Part shown: piece by piece, positions 43,222 to 55,007 of the stretch
Numbering within the stretch: the first letter of the stretch is position 1
Layout: each line of letters begins with the position of its first letter
Source of the DNA: Paraphysomonas bandaiensis
Taxonomy: Eukaryota; Chrysophyceae
Reading direction: 5' to 3'
DNA length: 64,000 nucleotides
Assembly: GCA_965644295.1 (NCBI GenBank)
Contig: CBFFRP010000199.1
Coordinates: forward strand, 496,001 to 560,000
Made by a program: the position numbers and the translations under genes
The notes under the pieces: generated by a model
What the model was told of the DNA's origin: nothing
Seen by the model: only the letters and a program-made list of their open reading frames with translations
Databases searched by the model: none

Positions 43222-44546
43222 CTTAATCCTTTTCAAATATCAATATCGCTAACGATGGAAAGTATGAAACGAGGAGTCATATGTATGTATGTATGTATGT
43301 ATGTATATATGAGTGTGGTCACGGTGCTGTCACACTTCGCTCTTCTTGTGCCCTTCAACTTCCAAGTACGCAGCTCTCGCTCTTCTTCTCTGTGTATATT
43401 ATGTACATATGGAAGTACCGTTTCGCGTATACAGTACAAAAATCCCCACTTTAGACTTCGTTTCATCGTATTCAAAATTACTACACCGTATGTCCTGCTG
43501 TATTTCCGCGTATGAGCCAGAATCAACACACACACACACTGCACCTGCCTACACAGAGCAGGCAGTATCTTGCATCCAGCTGCAGCGTATCCATCCATTG
43601 ATCTCCACCTTCAGCAGCACAGGTAGATACCAATTCATGACTCTTATGAAGCTATTCTGGATTCAGTGACTCCAGAGCAGAGGTATTTATTGTAATTGTA
43701 ATAACAGATCCTCCTATGCGCGGAGAGAGTTAATCACATTTGTGAAACAGCGAAATATTGTGCTTGAAAGAAGGAAATATTCTTTATAAGAGCCGAAATA
43801 ATAGAAGCATATCCTTCTAGATATACAGAATTAATATACGGTCTTTGACCTTTTTAGTATTGTGTAAAACAGTGGGGTGTTCACTTAACCAAAATAGAAG
43901 ATGTCGTGTAGTAATTAAAAGTGCTGGTAAGTGTAGAAATATTCTACGAGTAGGTTGACATGGTATGGTGGAATGTTCTTTGAGAGTTTAGGGTCAACAA
44001 TATGTACTACAGGAAATACAATAAGAAGATAAAAGATACTGTTCTGTAATACTAAATACAATATATTGATCCCTAGCCCTGATATCGATATGTATACGAT
44101 GTATCGATGTATGTCATTATAAGCTAATACATTACATATAAAATAGGCCTGGTATTACTTTGTTTCTATAAACGTATAGGAGTTCGTGTGTGACCGTTTC
44201 TAACCCATCATTGCGGGGTTAGAGTTATCGTTGGTGAAGTATCACAGTTATATCGTACAAAGTACTATTCTATTATTGCTTACTTGAAATACCTTGAATT
44301 ATATGTTTCCTTTTAGTGAAATCTTCATATTACATACGGAAACAGACTGTATATGAGCACTCATATCTTCTCGCGCAATTACCAATCATTACTTAGCAAT
44401 CACTGGATAACATTCCACCACTCCGTAAGAATTTCACATCTCAAAACACAAAATTTATAAAGTCGATAACCAACTTCTCCAGATACGTGTTCACCACAAG
44501 ATACACACATTATCGTACGAAGAAGAAATAGTACCGGAATACATTA
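43222..44546. other. Spacer with microsatellite and hAT end remnant
   Basis: An ATGT tetranucleotide run lies at 43280-43305. TTCAGCAGCACAGG near 43610 recalls the promoter words seen elsewhere. AATATATTGATCCCTAGCCC near 44063 resembles the end of the hAT at 39861-41185. No gene recognised. Confidence 0.4.
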
Positions 44547-45343
44547 CTATGTTAAATAATATAAGGCTTCATTGAGATGTAATGCAAACATCGTTCCTAC
44601 AAATGTAAAGGCCATAATTGCAATCAGCACAATGGCAACTCCAGGTGAAACTGCATCCATTAATCTAAACGCTATCGCCATTCCGAGAGAAAGACACAAA
44701 ACGGGAAATAAATGTAGACACTTTTTGAAAATCGTAACTGGTGAGCTCATTCGCTTGCGCTTCTTTTTGTAATCATATTTTGAATGCGAGTAAAACCAAT
44801 CTCGAGCCTCGAATCTAACCTCACCGTTACGGTCATGTTGCTTTTTACCTTTCAACCACTCGTCTATTCCATAGTACTCTCTCATTACATCTGCACTCTC
44901 CTCCAAACCAAATGAAAGCATAGAATTTCCCATAAGAGTTCTGAGCTTCACTGATATAGATAATAGAACTATAACAATGACGAAACCTATTATCACGGAA
45001 ATGCCAAGCATGAGAACATAAAGATCAAATAAGCTCTTGAAATCGAAGTCCTTTCTCCTTGCGCTGACTATAAGATGAATACAAAAAACCAGCAACAACG
45101 CAGAAAATCCAGCAACGCTGATGCCAATTTGTGCCTTTTTCTCCATCACTCGTTCTCCACGTCTTCCCTGCACCCAAATGTAATGTTAAGGCTGTATGTG
45201 ATAGGAAATGTCTTTAATACCATGAAGAGAAATGTATTATCCGGTAACAACTCAAGTCCCGTTCCAAGTTCAACATTATTTTCAAGGTCAAAAGTAAGAT
45301 CCGACCTGCTGAGAGATGGATGTACACTGCAATTCGTAGTCAT
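44547..45343 (-). CDS. Multi-pass membrane protein, unknown, apparent frame change near 45150
   Basis: The main frame (stop 44547, upstream to about 45173) has four hydrophobic helices: IGISVAGFSALLLVFCIHLI, YVLMLGISVIIGFVIVIVLL, LHLFPVLCLSLGMAIAF and GVAIVLIAIMAFTFVGTMFA. Between helices 2 and 3 is a charged loop (EWLKGKKQHDRNGEVRFEAR). Upstream, a frame from ATG 45343 (MTTNCSVHPSLSRSDLTFDL, later SLNITFGCREDVENE) overlaps in another register and could be an N-terminal lumenal domain with NxS/T sites. I see no intron that joins them. It may be a frameshift, or translation may start at the internal Met. Confidence 0.55.
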
Positions 45344-45559
45344 TTAATGATTATAAACACTAAACAACCACCCACATCATCACTTTCGGAATTGGATAAT
45401 AATTATCAACAGGACAACAATCGTATAGAACCAACAATAATCCTTACTAATCTCGATTCATACCATGCTACTATCAGCCTGCTTTTCTCCAGTAAACTCT
45501 GTACATGTTACTGACCGAGACACATGTTTTGATCCTCACCAAAAACAAGCACACTGACA

Positions 45560-45809
45560 AGTATAAGTTGCAACCACTGCGGTATACGGTTGTATATGTG
45601 TATATGTAGGTTGTGTGTATGTGTATGCAAGTATATATTCGAGAATGTAATTATGTATGTAGGGTGGGTAGGTACAGTAGATAGGTACAGCGGCAGAAAG
45701 GTACGTATGTGGGTGTGTATAAACTGCGTTCACAGTGATATGCTGATGTGCACTGCAAGACAGCAGCTTCACAGCAGTACAGAACCGTCTCATCAAAGAG
45801 CGTTCTCCT
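45560..45809 (+). promoter_or_regulatory. Promoter-like region of the dynamin gene
   Basis: Contains GCGGTATACGG near 45579, AGGTACAGCGGCAG near 45681 and CAGCAGCTTCACAGCAGTAC near 45762, plus GT-rich tracts. Confidence 0.45.
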
Positions 45810-47775
45810 ATGAATCGTTCTCTTGGAAGAGTCATCAAGTCAGTGCGATGTCGCCGTGGATCCCTCTGTATCACTCAGTGGCGCAGCGGCTCATCGTCTT
45901 CCTCATCTTTTGAGACGATGCTTCAGCCCCACCACACATCTGTCGTCAAGGAGGAAGCCGTGCTACTGGGACAACTATATACCGCCTTGGCCACACTGGA
46001 TCCTGATTCTCCGGATTTAAGTGTCATTAAAGACACGATGTCAGGTATAGACGATCTGTTCATGGTGGTGGTGGTGGGAGAGTTCAACTCAGGGAAGGTA
46101 AAGAAAGACGCATCAGTTTATCAAATGTTTTAATTGTTTTGCTAGTCGACGCTTATAAACAGCCTTCTCGGTGGGGACTATCTTAAGTGTGGTGTGTTAC
46201 CCACAACAGCGAAAGTATGCGTCCTGCGATATATAAATAGTATCGAATCCCGTACATGGCGCAGCACCGACAACTTACTGCTTAAGGACTTTGAGGAAAT
46301 TGATCTGCCTGTAGAGTGGCTTCAACATATTGCCATCGTGGATACTCCAGGCACGAATGCGATAATAGCGCAGCACGAAAAAATCACTCACCAAGTAATA
46401 CCACGAGCGGATCTTGTGCTGTTTGTAACATCTGCCGAACGACCAGTATCAGAGTCGGAGGCATCGTTTCTTCGAAAAATCAGCCAGTGGGGCAAGAAAG
46501 TTATAATGGTGGTGAACAAGATGGATATCGTCCAGCCCGCTGAACGTGACGAAATTGTAGCTTTTGTGACACAAAATTCTGCCACCATTCTGGGAACACG
46601 AAACCCATTACCCGTTTTCGGAGTATCTGGTAAACAAGGCTTGTCGGCAAAATTAAAGTCATCAGACAATAAAGGAAACAGCTGGGATAGTGGCAATATG
46701 GTATCTCTGGAGCGATACTTGCTCAAGATCCTTGGAAAAGAGGAGATAATCCGTAACAAGCTCGAGAATCCTCTCAACGTGGCGGATCGTGTAGTGGCAA
46801 CGGCAGAAGGTATTATATCAGAGCGGCAGCAAATGTTAGAGGGTGACTCACGGGTGCTAGAATTCATAGAGGAAAATATGGATGCGTTTGTGTATGATAT
46901 AGAAAGGGATGTAAGATACTTCCGTCAGCAGATCCACGTAGTGCTGAACGGTCTAGTTGTACGTGGGGACCGGTTTCTAGATGAAAACATATCTATTTTT
47001 AAACCTCAACTATTATTTGATAGTAAAGCCTTTGAAGAAGCGTTTAAGCGTGAGGTTTTGATTGATATTGAGTCACCCGTAGAAGACATTATAGGTGATG
47101 TCAGTGAACTCATTTCGAAGCGTGCGCGGGCACAGGCAGAGGCAGTATCAACTTACATAGGCACTCGTCCGAGTAAATATGCTGGAAAAATAATTGGAAC
47201 AGTGCGCTCAGGCGCGGCTACATCAGATGACTTTCATACGTCACGACATGTGTTGCTGGAGCGTTTACGTAGAGATAGTGGGGACGTCATGCGCACTCAC
47301 ACACAGGCGGAAGAGTCGGCCCGTGTGACAAATGCAGTCAGAAACTGTGTACAGCAGATTGCAGCTCTACAAGCGGTTTCGGTGGTGTCTCTTGGTGGCT
47401 TGATATCTGCACACATGTTGGATGTCACTGGTGTTGCCGTTTTATCGGGATTTGCTGCCTCCACACTGCTTTTACTCCCATATAGAAGAAATGTGATGAA
47501 GTATGGATATGTATTGGATACTGTTTTGTTATAACTTGTATATATCTTTCAGGCAAGAGTTTGCGGATAAAATAAAGGTGTTAGAGAGCCGCCTAGACGA
47601 AGTATTGACTAATAATATTGAGACTCAGTTGCATGGAGTCAAGGAGAAGATAGGCGATTCCATAGGGCCGTATTCACGATTTGTGCGTGTAGAAAATAAG
47701 AAGACCGCAGAAGTAGCAGAAGAAATGAAATTCATCAAGGCCGCCATTGCCAAAGTTCGGTCACAGATTAGATAG
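45810..47775 (+). CDS. FZL: FZL-type dynamin-like GTPase with organelle transit peptide
   Basis: Three exons, 45810-46097, 46146-47500 and 47553-47775, give 621 residues. The first 38 residues (MNRSLGRVIKSVRCRRGSLC) are basic and Ser-rich with no acid until 37, typical of a mitochondrial or plastid presequence. The P-loop GEFNSGKSTLINSLLGG is split by intron 1. G3 is DTPGTN and G4 is NKMD. A long helical stalk follows. A hydrophobic paddle lies near 515-548 (VSVVSLGGLISAHM, VLSGFAASTLLLLPYRR). The C-terminal IGPYSRFVRVE is a hallmark of the FZO-like family. Members remodel organelle inner membranes; in plants the protein is plastidial. Which organelle is used here is unknown. Confidence 0.88.
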
Positions 47776-47984
47776 ATTAAATTATTGACATCGTTCAATT
47801 TATATACTTTGCACTTTGGCGATTCGGATTTCCTAGATATGCATAACTATTGTTTCTTCTTAATCTTCACTCTTTTCTATTTCTATAGCCCTGTCTTGAT
47901 ATTTCAATGTCTTGCAGTATGCAGTCTGCAGTATGATACGTTATACATTGTGCAATTGACGCAATCGACGTGAGTTAATAGTGT

Positions 47985-48305
47985 AGTGAATGTCTGATTA
48001 TTAGCAATAGGCATGTAAGAGTCAGAAATAATGTACTAAAAAATTTAACTCAAGTGCTTAACTCTGATATCCTACTATTTAACGCTACGAAAGCTGCTTG
48101 TCCGTCACCAAGGTGCAACCACTTTCTCTCTGACCTTAAGGTAAACAGCCCGGATGCTTGAAGTCAGTAGGTTGCCCATTACCCCCGATGCCCTTGAGGT
48201 GGTGCGGTGACTCACAAGCAGATTTTGTAGCGTTAAATAGTATCAGAGGTAAGCACTAGTTAGTTAAATTGCAATGCTAAATTAGGTCTGCTATGAATAA
48301 GACAT
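47985..48305. mobile_element. Element A family, palindromic copy
   Basis: Left end TAGTGAATGTCTGATTATTA and right end AATAAGACATTCACAACTA are inverted. Inward from each end, the same segment (TATTTAACGCTACG, GCTTGT, GTCACC) appears in opposite orientations, so this copy is two right-halves of element A back to back around a short CCCGGATGC core. Confidence 0.65.
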
Positions 48306-48690
48306 TCACAACTAGAGTTGCTAACTGCCGACGGCGAGCACGTTGCACCACGCACGGCAGGGCATCTATCAAGGTATCGCCACACCCAATACTTGCTAAG
48401 TCCAAGTCCAAGAGGTAGGCGCTCTCGCACCCTGTGCGACGTAAACTAAGGTTGCTCCATATAAATGTTTCTTCACAAAGAACTTGGCTGTGAGTGGACA
48501 GAATATTATCTGCTGTATACAATTGCGTTTTAATTTTATTCTATCATCACCCCGAATCTGGAGATCGGGAAAAATATATCTAACTTATTAAACCCCACTT
48601 CATTCAAAGATTATGTAATCTGACATCATATTACAAAAACAAGACTATAAGTGGGAGAGCAATGTTAGCTGTAGTTTAGTTGAAGTCAGA
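48306..48690. other. 3' flank of the M14 gene, no gene seen
   Basis: Short AT-rich spacer with element A-like words (CAGAATATTATCTGCTG near 48500). No coding sequence recognised. Confidence 0.3.
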
Positions 48691-50961
48691 CTACTGCTTC
48701 GACAAAACAATCTCCTTCTTCGATGTTCCCGCTCGAGGGTGTGTTGCAAGTACATGGATAGAATCTCCTTCATTTCCAAGCAACGTCCAAGTGGCCATTG
48801 CTCTATCAGGTGTACCATCACAGCCACTCCTATGCATGTGTAAGATAAAACTAAAAGCTAAATACAGCATACCAATCCACTCTCGTCGCCAGCCTCCCAC
48901 TTAACTGACCGAGCTTCACACGCTGTGGCGAATGCCCATCAGCCATTACCAAGCACTCACCCGTCTGTATTACATATTAGAGTCATAAAAGTCGATCTCA
49001 ATACTTGTACCGCAGACATTATTTCAACGGACACCGGGAGGACAGCATCAATCTCTATCGCCTTCTCAGTGACATTGGTTGGCAAGAACCCAGTGTTTGC
49101 AATTCCTAGCATAAAAGTGATGTGTCTACAGATAGAAAGTACGTTTAGGTACCAATATCCACCCTCCATATGCCTTTAGACTCTCCCGATACCACATCAG
49201 TGCGACCTACAAGTGTCGAACGAGTCATCACCACCTCTAACTTTGGTGACAACATAGCCTACACGCCAAATGCGACGTCAGTACGCTCCACAATTATTCG
49301 CAATATAAGCGAGACCTGGTATATAGCAAAATCAGAATGGGGAGCAACTTCCTGCTTCAAAAGATGAGGAGGAGGATTCGTGATGAGTCTAAAGTCATTC
49401 GGTCCACCGAGTTCAACTTGTCCAAGCTGTGGGTGTGTAAAAGGCCGCCATGGTTGAAAAAACTCTGGCGCGTTAGCATCTGCCCACTTTGCTATGGCAA
49501 GCATCTCGTCTACGGTTGGACCCAAGTACCATATCTTGGTAGAAGCACGGTGTCCGGTAGCAGCGTAGATAACATCCCAAAACTCAGTTGTCCAGGAGAA
49601 TACACCAACATGGTCGTACATGAAGTCGTCTGAGGCACCGCTCATGCAGTGCTTCTTGTCGAACGTGAAATCCTCGAAGCAGCTATGCGTTGGATTACCT
49701 GTCAGTTCTGTCCCGCGCTCTCCCATCTGTGTTTTACGCAGGACAATAAGATAAAAGCATATATGTAGTCATCCGTTGTATCACCTCTTTAAACACCCAT
49801 AGATCTACGGGTGAAAGATCGGAGTCGGGTTTACAAGAGTGAGGGCGTAAGAGCACTCCACCGGCGGTGTGATATGCATTGTAGCCGCACACATTCGGCC
49901 GAGATGTAATGGCACGCACCAGATGGTATATCTGCCTAACTATTAGCTATAAAACTGTACAGTCTCTCGCAAAATACTCACCTCAGGCTCTGACAGAGCA
50001 TGCTCTCCCGACCCCTTCACCTCCTTCCCCCAGCCTGCAGGAAAGTTCCGGTTAAGATCTAAGCCGGCACGGTTTCCGGGTGTAGGGATGGTAAATCCAT
50101 CGTAGTTTTCAATCATACCCTCGGTAAGTAGGCGGTATCTCTGAATCGGACCCTCGCTGCCGATCGCTGACGGAAGAGGACACAGTGGTGAATCTTTATG
50201 GTCGACTGGGATCATTACACGGTCATCGGAGGGATGAGAAACCCATGCACCGTGAGGATCTTTCACACGCATCGTCAGAATGTTCCCATCACCATCAATA
50301 TCGGAAGCAACGATTCCAGGCCATTTGTGGCCTGCCCATGGCCATGGACGCACGGAGGACCTCAAATACGTAGGATTATCCGCCAAGGCAGCCTAACATT
50401 TAGCTCAAGTCAAATTGAAAAGTTATATTAATGATTATCACTTGCCTCTACGCCGTCAGGGTTCACTCGAGGAGCTATGTAAAAGGTTCTTGTCCGAAGG
50501 GCTTCAACAATGCGACTATTACCAGATGTATAGCCGACTGCTAGGTGGTGAATCAAGTGACATGCTGCCACACCAGATGTCGTTTCGGTAGAATGAATAT
50601 TAGCTGTGACAGCAAATGAATTACACGAAACACGCATGCTACTGATAAGGAGGGCGAGGGTGAGGGATTAACGCATGTATGTGCAGGTCATCATATGATC
50701 TCATGTATGCATAGCACTGACCGTCCACCCAGTGCGCAGGCTTCTCATGATGCAATCCAGTGGACTTATCAGTGACAGTAACTAGCCATAGATCCCTCCC
50801 CTGTTGACTCTTCCCGTAAGACTCAACCAGTATGAGGTGAGGGTGTTTCTGCTGCATGTCATGCAGCCACTCGCTCAGATCATCATAACGTAAGAACCTG
50901 TCTGCACTGCTGTTATCCAGTGTACACACACACACAGATGCTTACCGAAACCATACTCCAT
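48691..50961 (-). CDS. M14 family zinc carboxypeptidase
   Basis: Ten exons: 50961-50946, 50901-50722, 50603-50446, 50392-49982, 49931-49785, 49726-49316, 49258-49153, 49105-49011, 48964-48873 and 48829-48691. They total 585 codons. Zinc ligands are His69 and Glu72 in ANIHSTE and His276 in NAYHTAGG; the catalytic Glu is 352 in FSWTTEFWD. Other landmarks are YGKSQQGRDLWLVTVTD, NPDGVEAALADNP, DLNRNFPAGW and KEMGERGTELTG. The C-terminal domain carries IANTGFLPTNVTEKAIEID, KLGQLSGRL and ATHPRAGTSKKEIVL, as in large M14 enzymes. No signal peptide is evident. The intron after GVE at 50445 requires a GCAAGT donor: a GC-AG intron gives the conserved DGVEAALAD, whereas no GT donor keeps both frame and motif. 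Divergent with the GT25-like gene. Confidence 0.92.
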
Positions 50962-51339
50962 GCTGTTGGATGATGTTCAGGTGGTCTAATCCGCTCTCTC
51001 TCTATATATATATATGTATATTCTACAGGAAGAGTGCGGCTGGAAGAGGCTCTCAGTGTACCGGTGCAGGTGTACGCATAGAGCTCCATCCCTGCAGCAG
51101 TACAGCAGTGCAGCAGTGCAGCAGTACAGAATAGTTCTCTGGATACAACTCTGTATGTGGATGTATGATTCGGAATACTCTGCCCTACAGCCACATCTGC
51201 AGCTGCCACTGCAGCTCGCTCAGTGCCTCATCCCGCATCCTCCACACCTGCTGAGGGCTCGAGGAGCAGAGGAGGGTCTCATTGGACTGACAGCCCATCC
51301 CTCCACATCATACACAGCGTATGGTACATACGTGAGGCC
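50962..51339. promoter_or_regulatory. Bidirectional promoter region, M14 peptidase / GT25-like gene
   Basis: The clearest copy of the promoter motif: a tandem CAGCAGTACAGCAGTGCAGC, then AGTGCAGCAGTACAG, at about 51093-51130. GTACCGGTGCAGGTGTACGC lies near 51058 and a CTGCAGCTGCCACTGCAGC palindrome near 51197. Only 378 bp separates the two start codons. Confidence 0.55.
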
Positions 51340-52293
51340 ATGACGATGTCCCTGATGATGGTATTGCTGTCTGTGTGTCCTGCTGTGTTGTATGCTTTAC
51401 AGAGTACAGAGCACGCATCTGTTGACCGTGTAATGACATCTACAGCCACCAGAGCGTATATCATACACGGCGACCGCAGAAGAACACACAGTCTCAGAAG
51501 ATTCGTGCACGATATGGGCTTCAGTCCGAAGCATGTGGAGTATGTCCCAGCCGTTAAACGGATTCATATAACGTCCAGTAAGTTTATGCGGTCACTGCAG
51601 CAGATGGGATTCATAGACAACAGGTGGATACAGAGATATGTTACTACTGTTAGAGACCAAAATAATTTAATGAGTAATTATGGGCGTTTGGCATTAATAA
51701 TCACTATGGACAAAATAATGGGGAAGTTCTTAGCCTCCAACTATAGTAATATGCTTTTGTTTGAAGACGACGTAGCAATAAGTCCTGAATTCAGTCCAGA
51801 TACTGCTCGATCATTGTTTGTATCAATGCTTGACGTTCCATCTGAACACTGGCACGTGCAGTATTTGGGTTTTTGTTACGAGTGTGGAAATTCAACGAAT
51901 TATCAACACAGAGTTGTCACCTCTAGCTATGTGAATGCTGTTTTTCCACTCTGCAAGCACGCGATATTAATGAGCCGAAAATTGGTCACGCTATTCATGA
52001 ATACATATAAACCACTGACAAGTAATAAAGGTGACTGGATGTTACACGACACTTTATGCAAGTACGGCCTCAACGCTATTCGTCCAATTACTCCTATTTT
52101 TGTGCAAAATACGACCTATCAATCACGACTGGGAAATTTTTTTGACAAGAGACCTTTTGCGAATTGGGTCAGTTGTAATGAAGAAGAAAGTAAATGCTTG
52201 GCGTCTACTAGAGTCACAATGGAGTTGAAATCTTTGATGACCACTTTGAAGAAGCGTCCTATAACTACGTACGTTAAATTACCAGCCAGCTGA
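51340..52293 (+). CDS. Secretory GT25-like glycosyltransferase
   Basis: Single exon, 317 residues. The start at 51340 gives a hydrophobic signal sequence (MSLMMVLLSVCPAVLYALQ). RAYIIHGDRRRTHSLRRFV resembles the strand-loop start of GT25 enzymes (YVINL..R.ER). YGRLALIITMDKIMGKFL precedes LLFEDDVAISPEF at 139-151, whose EDD is the DXD-like metal-binding motif of LPS/collagen galactosyltransferases. A later Cys-rich stretch (CYECGNSTN, PLCKHA) and HDTLCKYGLNA follow. Expected to act in the Golgi or ER on an unknown acceptor. Assignment rests on the EDD motif and order, so the exact family is moderate. Confidence 0.7.
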   Translation: MTMSLMMVLLSVCPAVLYALQSTEHASVDRVMTSTATRAYIIHGDRRRTHSLRRFVHDMGFSPKHVEYVPAVKRIHITSSKFMRSLQQMGFIDNRWIQRYVTTVRDQNNLMSNYGRLALIITMDKIMGKFLASNYSNMLLFEDDVAISPEFSPDTARSLFVSMLDVPSEHWHVQYLGFCYECGNSTNYQHRVVTSSYVNAVFPLCKHAILMSRKLVTLFMNTYKPLTSNKGDWMLHDTLCKYGLNAIRPITPIFVQNTTYQSRLGNFFDKRPFANWVSCNEEESKCLASTRVTMELKSLMTTLKKRPITTYVKLPAS

Positions 52294-52936
52294 CATCACA
52301 TGCCTGTATATAGCCCTTTCCAGTAAGTATATAGCAACTTTCCAGTATGTGGAATGTTATAGGAAGCAATTACGTTGGTAATTAGATTCCATAACAAATA
52401 ACAACTAAATGTTTTTGTGAAATTAAGGTTTAGTAATTAGTTATAATCGTTTTTCTATATAAGAATATCTGATTATTACATGAGAACGGTTGTGTACAGA
52501 AATTAGTTTTACATCTATAGTCTAACTAATAAGGGGACTTGCTATATACGACTAGTGGTGGGCAACCGTCTCGGGACTGCTTGTGCATCGCTGCGAGCAC
52601 CATGGTGCAACCGTGCAACCTAATCATTTTTTCTAGACTAAAATGTAGTTGCCATCTAATTTGAAACAAACTTCGATTCGATGAGGCATCCTTCCCATTT
52701 TCCACTTTAATATAGGCTTACCGTGTGCCACCATTAGTACTACATACTTGGACAGAGTGATCAGAATCAAGAAATGTCAAAACGTGGGCAGCACAAGTAT
52801 GGTAATGTAAAAGATTGATTACTAGAGTTAACAAATCATTCGTGCAATTAGGGTAGCAAGTGATAAACCACTTTATTCCGTATGGCATGGTATTGTAACC
52901 TCATAATATCAGTGCGCAAAAATTAGACGAAATGCC
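52294..52936. other. Convergent spacer with element A scrap
   Basis: Two genes converge here. CTGCTTGTGCATCGCTGCGA and CACCATGGTGCAACC at 52577-52618 match the internal part of element A. Otherwise AT-rich with no gene. Confidence 0.5.
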
Positions 52937-55007
52937 TTACTTGACTATGGACGGAGGAGAGCGCTTTTTCAATTTGCAGAGGTCTTCATATAAATTCCGC
53001 TGAAGAACAGCACTTGCACATAAAAGTCCACCGAACGAAGCCCCAGCAAACCCGCAATTGAATACATCCTGACCTGTCAGATACAGATTTTTGATATTCG
53101 TCTTAGGTCGCAGTTCAACGGTGGCTTCTGGAGTGAACCGGTCAACGGTGTGGTCGCACCCATACATTTCCCCACCACCAGCAGCAAGATAATATTTATT
53201 GGTCACCGGCGTTCCAATATCAAAATATTCTACTTTATCTTTCAGCTGCGGAAACAAAGCTACAGTTTGCTTCCAAATAACTTCACCAAGCGCCTTCTTG
53301 AGAGCCTGGTACTGTGCACCCCTATGCATGACTCTGTTATCTTCCCACTCCTTAAACCAATCGTAATTAGCAAATGTGACGATTGTAGCGGTGGTTTTCC
53401 CCGGATGCTTAGTATCCCATAGAGGGTCTTTTGCACTCGGGAAAGATATGAACAGCAAGGGAACAGGTCCGTTGGCTAATTGTTCACGAGGTCGTTGCAC
53501 GTATCGCTCAGTTATGGCATCAAGATCTTCCTTGCCTTGTTGTGTCCACATTGCCCAATAGTGCTTTCCCTCAACTCCCAACTCTTGGGCCGTCCCTTTT
53601 AGACCAACATACACTGACAATCCTCCTGTGCCGTGCCTGACATGCTTCATCATATGGTCCATTCGGGGGACAGCCACAGGAGGCAACAGGCTTTTCGTAG
53701 TGTTGAATAGCCCCGCATCGGAAATAATTACTGGAGCGGAAATTATTCTCCCATCCTTTTTCATTTGAACACCAGTTGCTGTTCGTCCATACTTATCTGT
53801 TATAATTCGGTCTACCTCAGCTCGCACAAGTACCTGCCCCCCTGATCTCATTATGGTGGGGATAATAGAAAACGCAATTTCGGAAGATCCACCTACAGGA
53901 TATGACACGCCTCGTAAGAAGTGGTTCTGCAACGATGCATGAAGGCTAAACGGCGCGTCCTTTGGAATCGTGCCGTAGTCACCAAAATTATACGCAAGCA
54001 CCGATCGGAGAGTGGAGTTGGAAGTTATCTCTCTGAGCACATCACTCACGCTTCGAGAGGCGAGTTTAAAGAAGTCTGTATACCAATGCACCAGACCAGT
54101 ACACACGAGTAAACGGCCAATCCAAGCAGGCATAAACTTAAGACCCACGAAATGGCGCATATATTGCCGGTTCAGTTCGATCAAATCGAAATAGTGGTTA
54201 ATAGCTTTCTTCTCGCCTGGAAAAGCCGCCAGTAAACTATTCACAGTCGCCTCGCGACTACTCCGATAAGAAATCTATCATATCAGTTATATCAAACCAA
54301 ACGTCTAAACCAAGGTTATAATAACAAATTCTTACCCACTTTGACTTTAGAATGCTTTCTGTTTTTACTGCATCATCCACTCGCTGCAATCCAGCCGCAC
54401 AGTCACCATCATCGTCGACCAGAACAACTGTATCAAAATCATCGCATACATCTGCCCAGCTCAGTTGTCCATCCGACAGTTGATCCATAAGAAACCTTAA
54501 GGCAGTGTTGTTGCGCATTTCCCCAATGTAGTGTATGCCTGTGTCGAACTCGTAACCCTTCTCGTGAAAAGAGTGGCAACAGCCACCAGCTTGATCATGC
54601 TGTTCCAACACTAAGACAGCTTTACCAGCTCTGGCTAACAGCGCTGCAGTTACTAGCCCTCCTATCCCTACATGTATATGATATGAGCCTGTAGCACACG
54701 CATGTGTTCATCCACTGCGCACTCACTCACCGGACCCTATCACTATTGCATCATAATCAGATGACAGCTTCTTGGCAGAGTAGCCGTTCTTTATGATCTG
54801 ATCCCTCTTGCGTTGATCGCTCTCATAGGGCTTCTTGTTTAATCGAGTATCAGTTGTGAAGGGGTTTCGTGCTGCAGGTGAGTGATAGACAGTGAAGTAT
54901 GTTATGATTCCGGCTACACCAGCAGCAGCAGCTACAGCCCCTGTATAGAGGACACACGCATCATCACCCACACCCTTAAACAGAGAGGAGAGATGGAGAG
55001 ACGACAT
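52937..55007 (-). CDS. RETSAT: Retinol saturase (RETSAT)-like FAD oxidoreductase, membrane anchored
   Basis: Three exons, 55007-54731, 54667-54336 and 54274-52937, give exactly 648 residues. A transmembrane helix lies at about 19-42 ([19 protein letters not shown]), suiting ER anchorage. The dinucleotide-binding motif AIVIGSGIGGL at 87-97 is split by intron 1. Then comes [29 protein letters not shown], the RETSAT/carotenoid-isomerase signature, and [10 protein letters not shown]. The C-terminus has [19 protein letters not shown]. Vertebrate RETSAT saturates the 13-14 bond of all-trans-retinol; relatives isomerise or desaturate carotenoids. RETSAT is the closest by the Cys-Cys-His and the GIHYIG stretch. 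Substrate in this organism is unknown. Divergent with DRG2. Confidence 0.88.

Noticed and set aside
43219-43236. Calpain start at 43236
   Set aside because: The codon there is TTG. ATG 43221 is the first proper start and gives MGAGAATMDP.
45536-45874. Minus-strand ORF of 112 codons over the dynamin promoter
   Set aside because: Composition follows the GT/CA-rich promoter tract; a shadow of low-complexity DNA.
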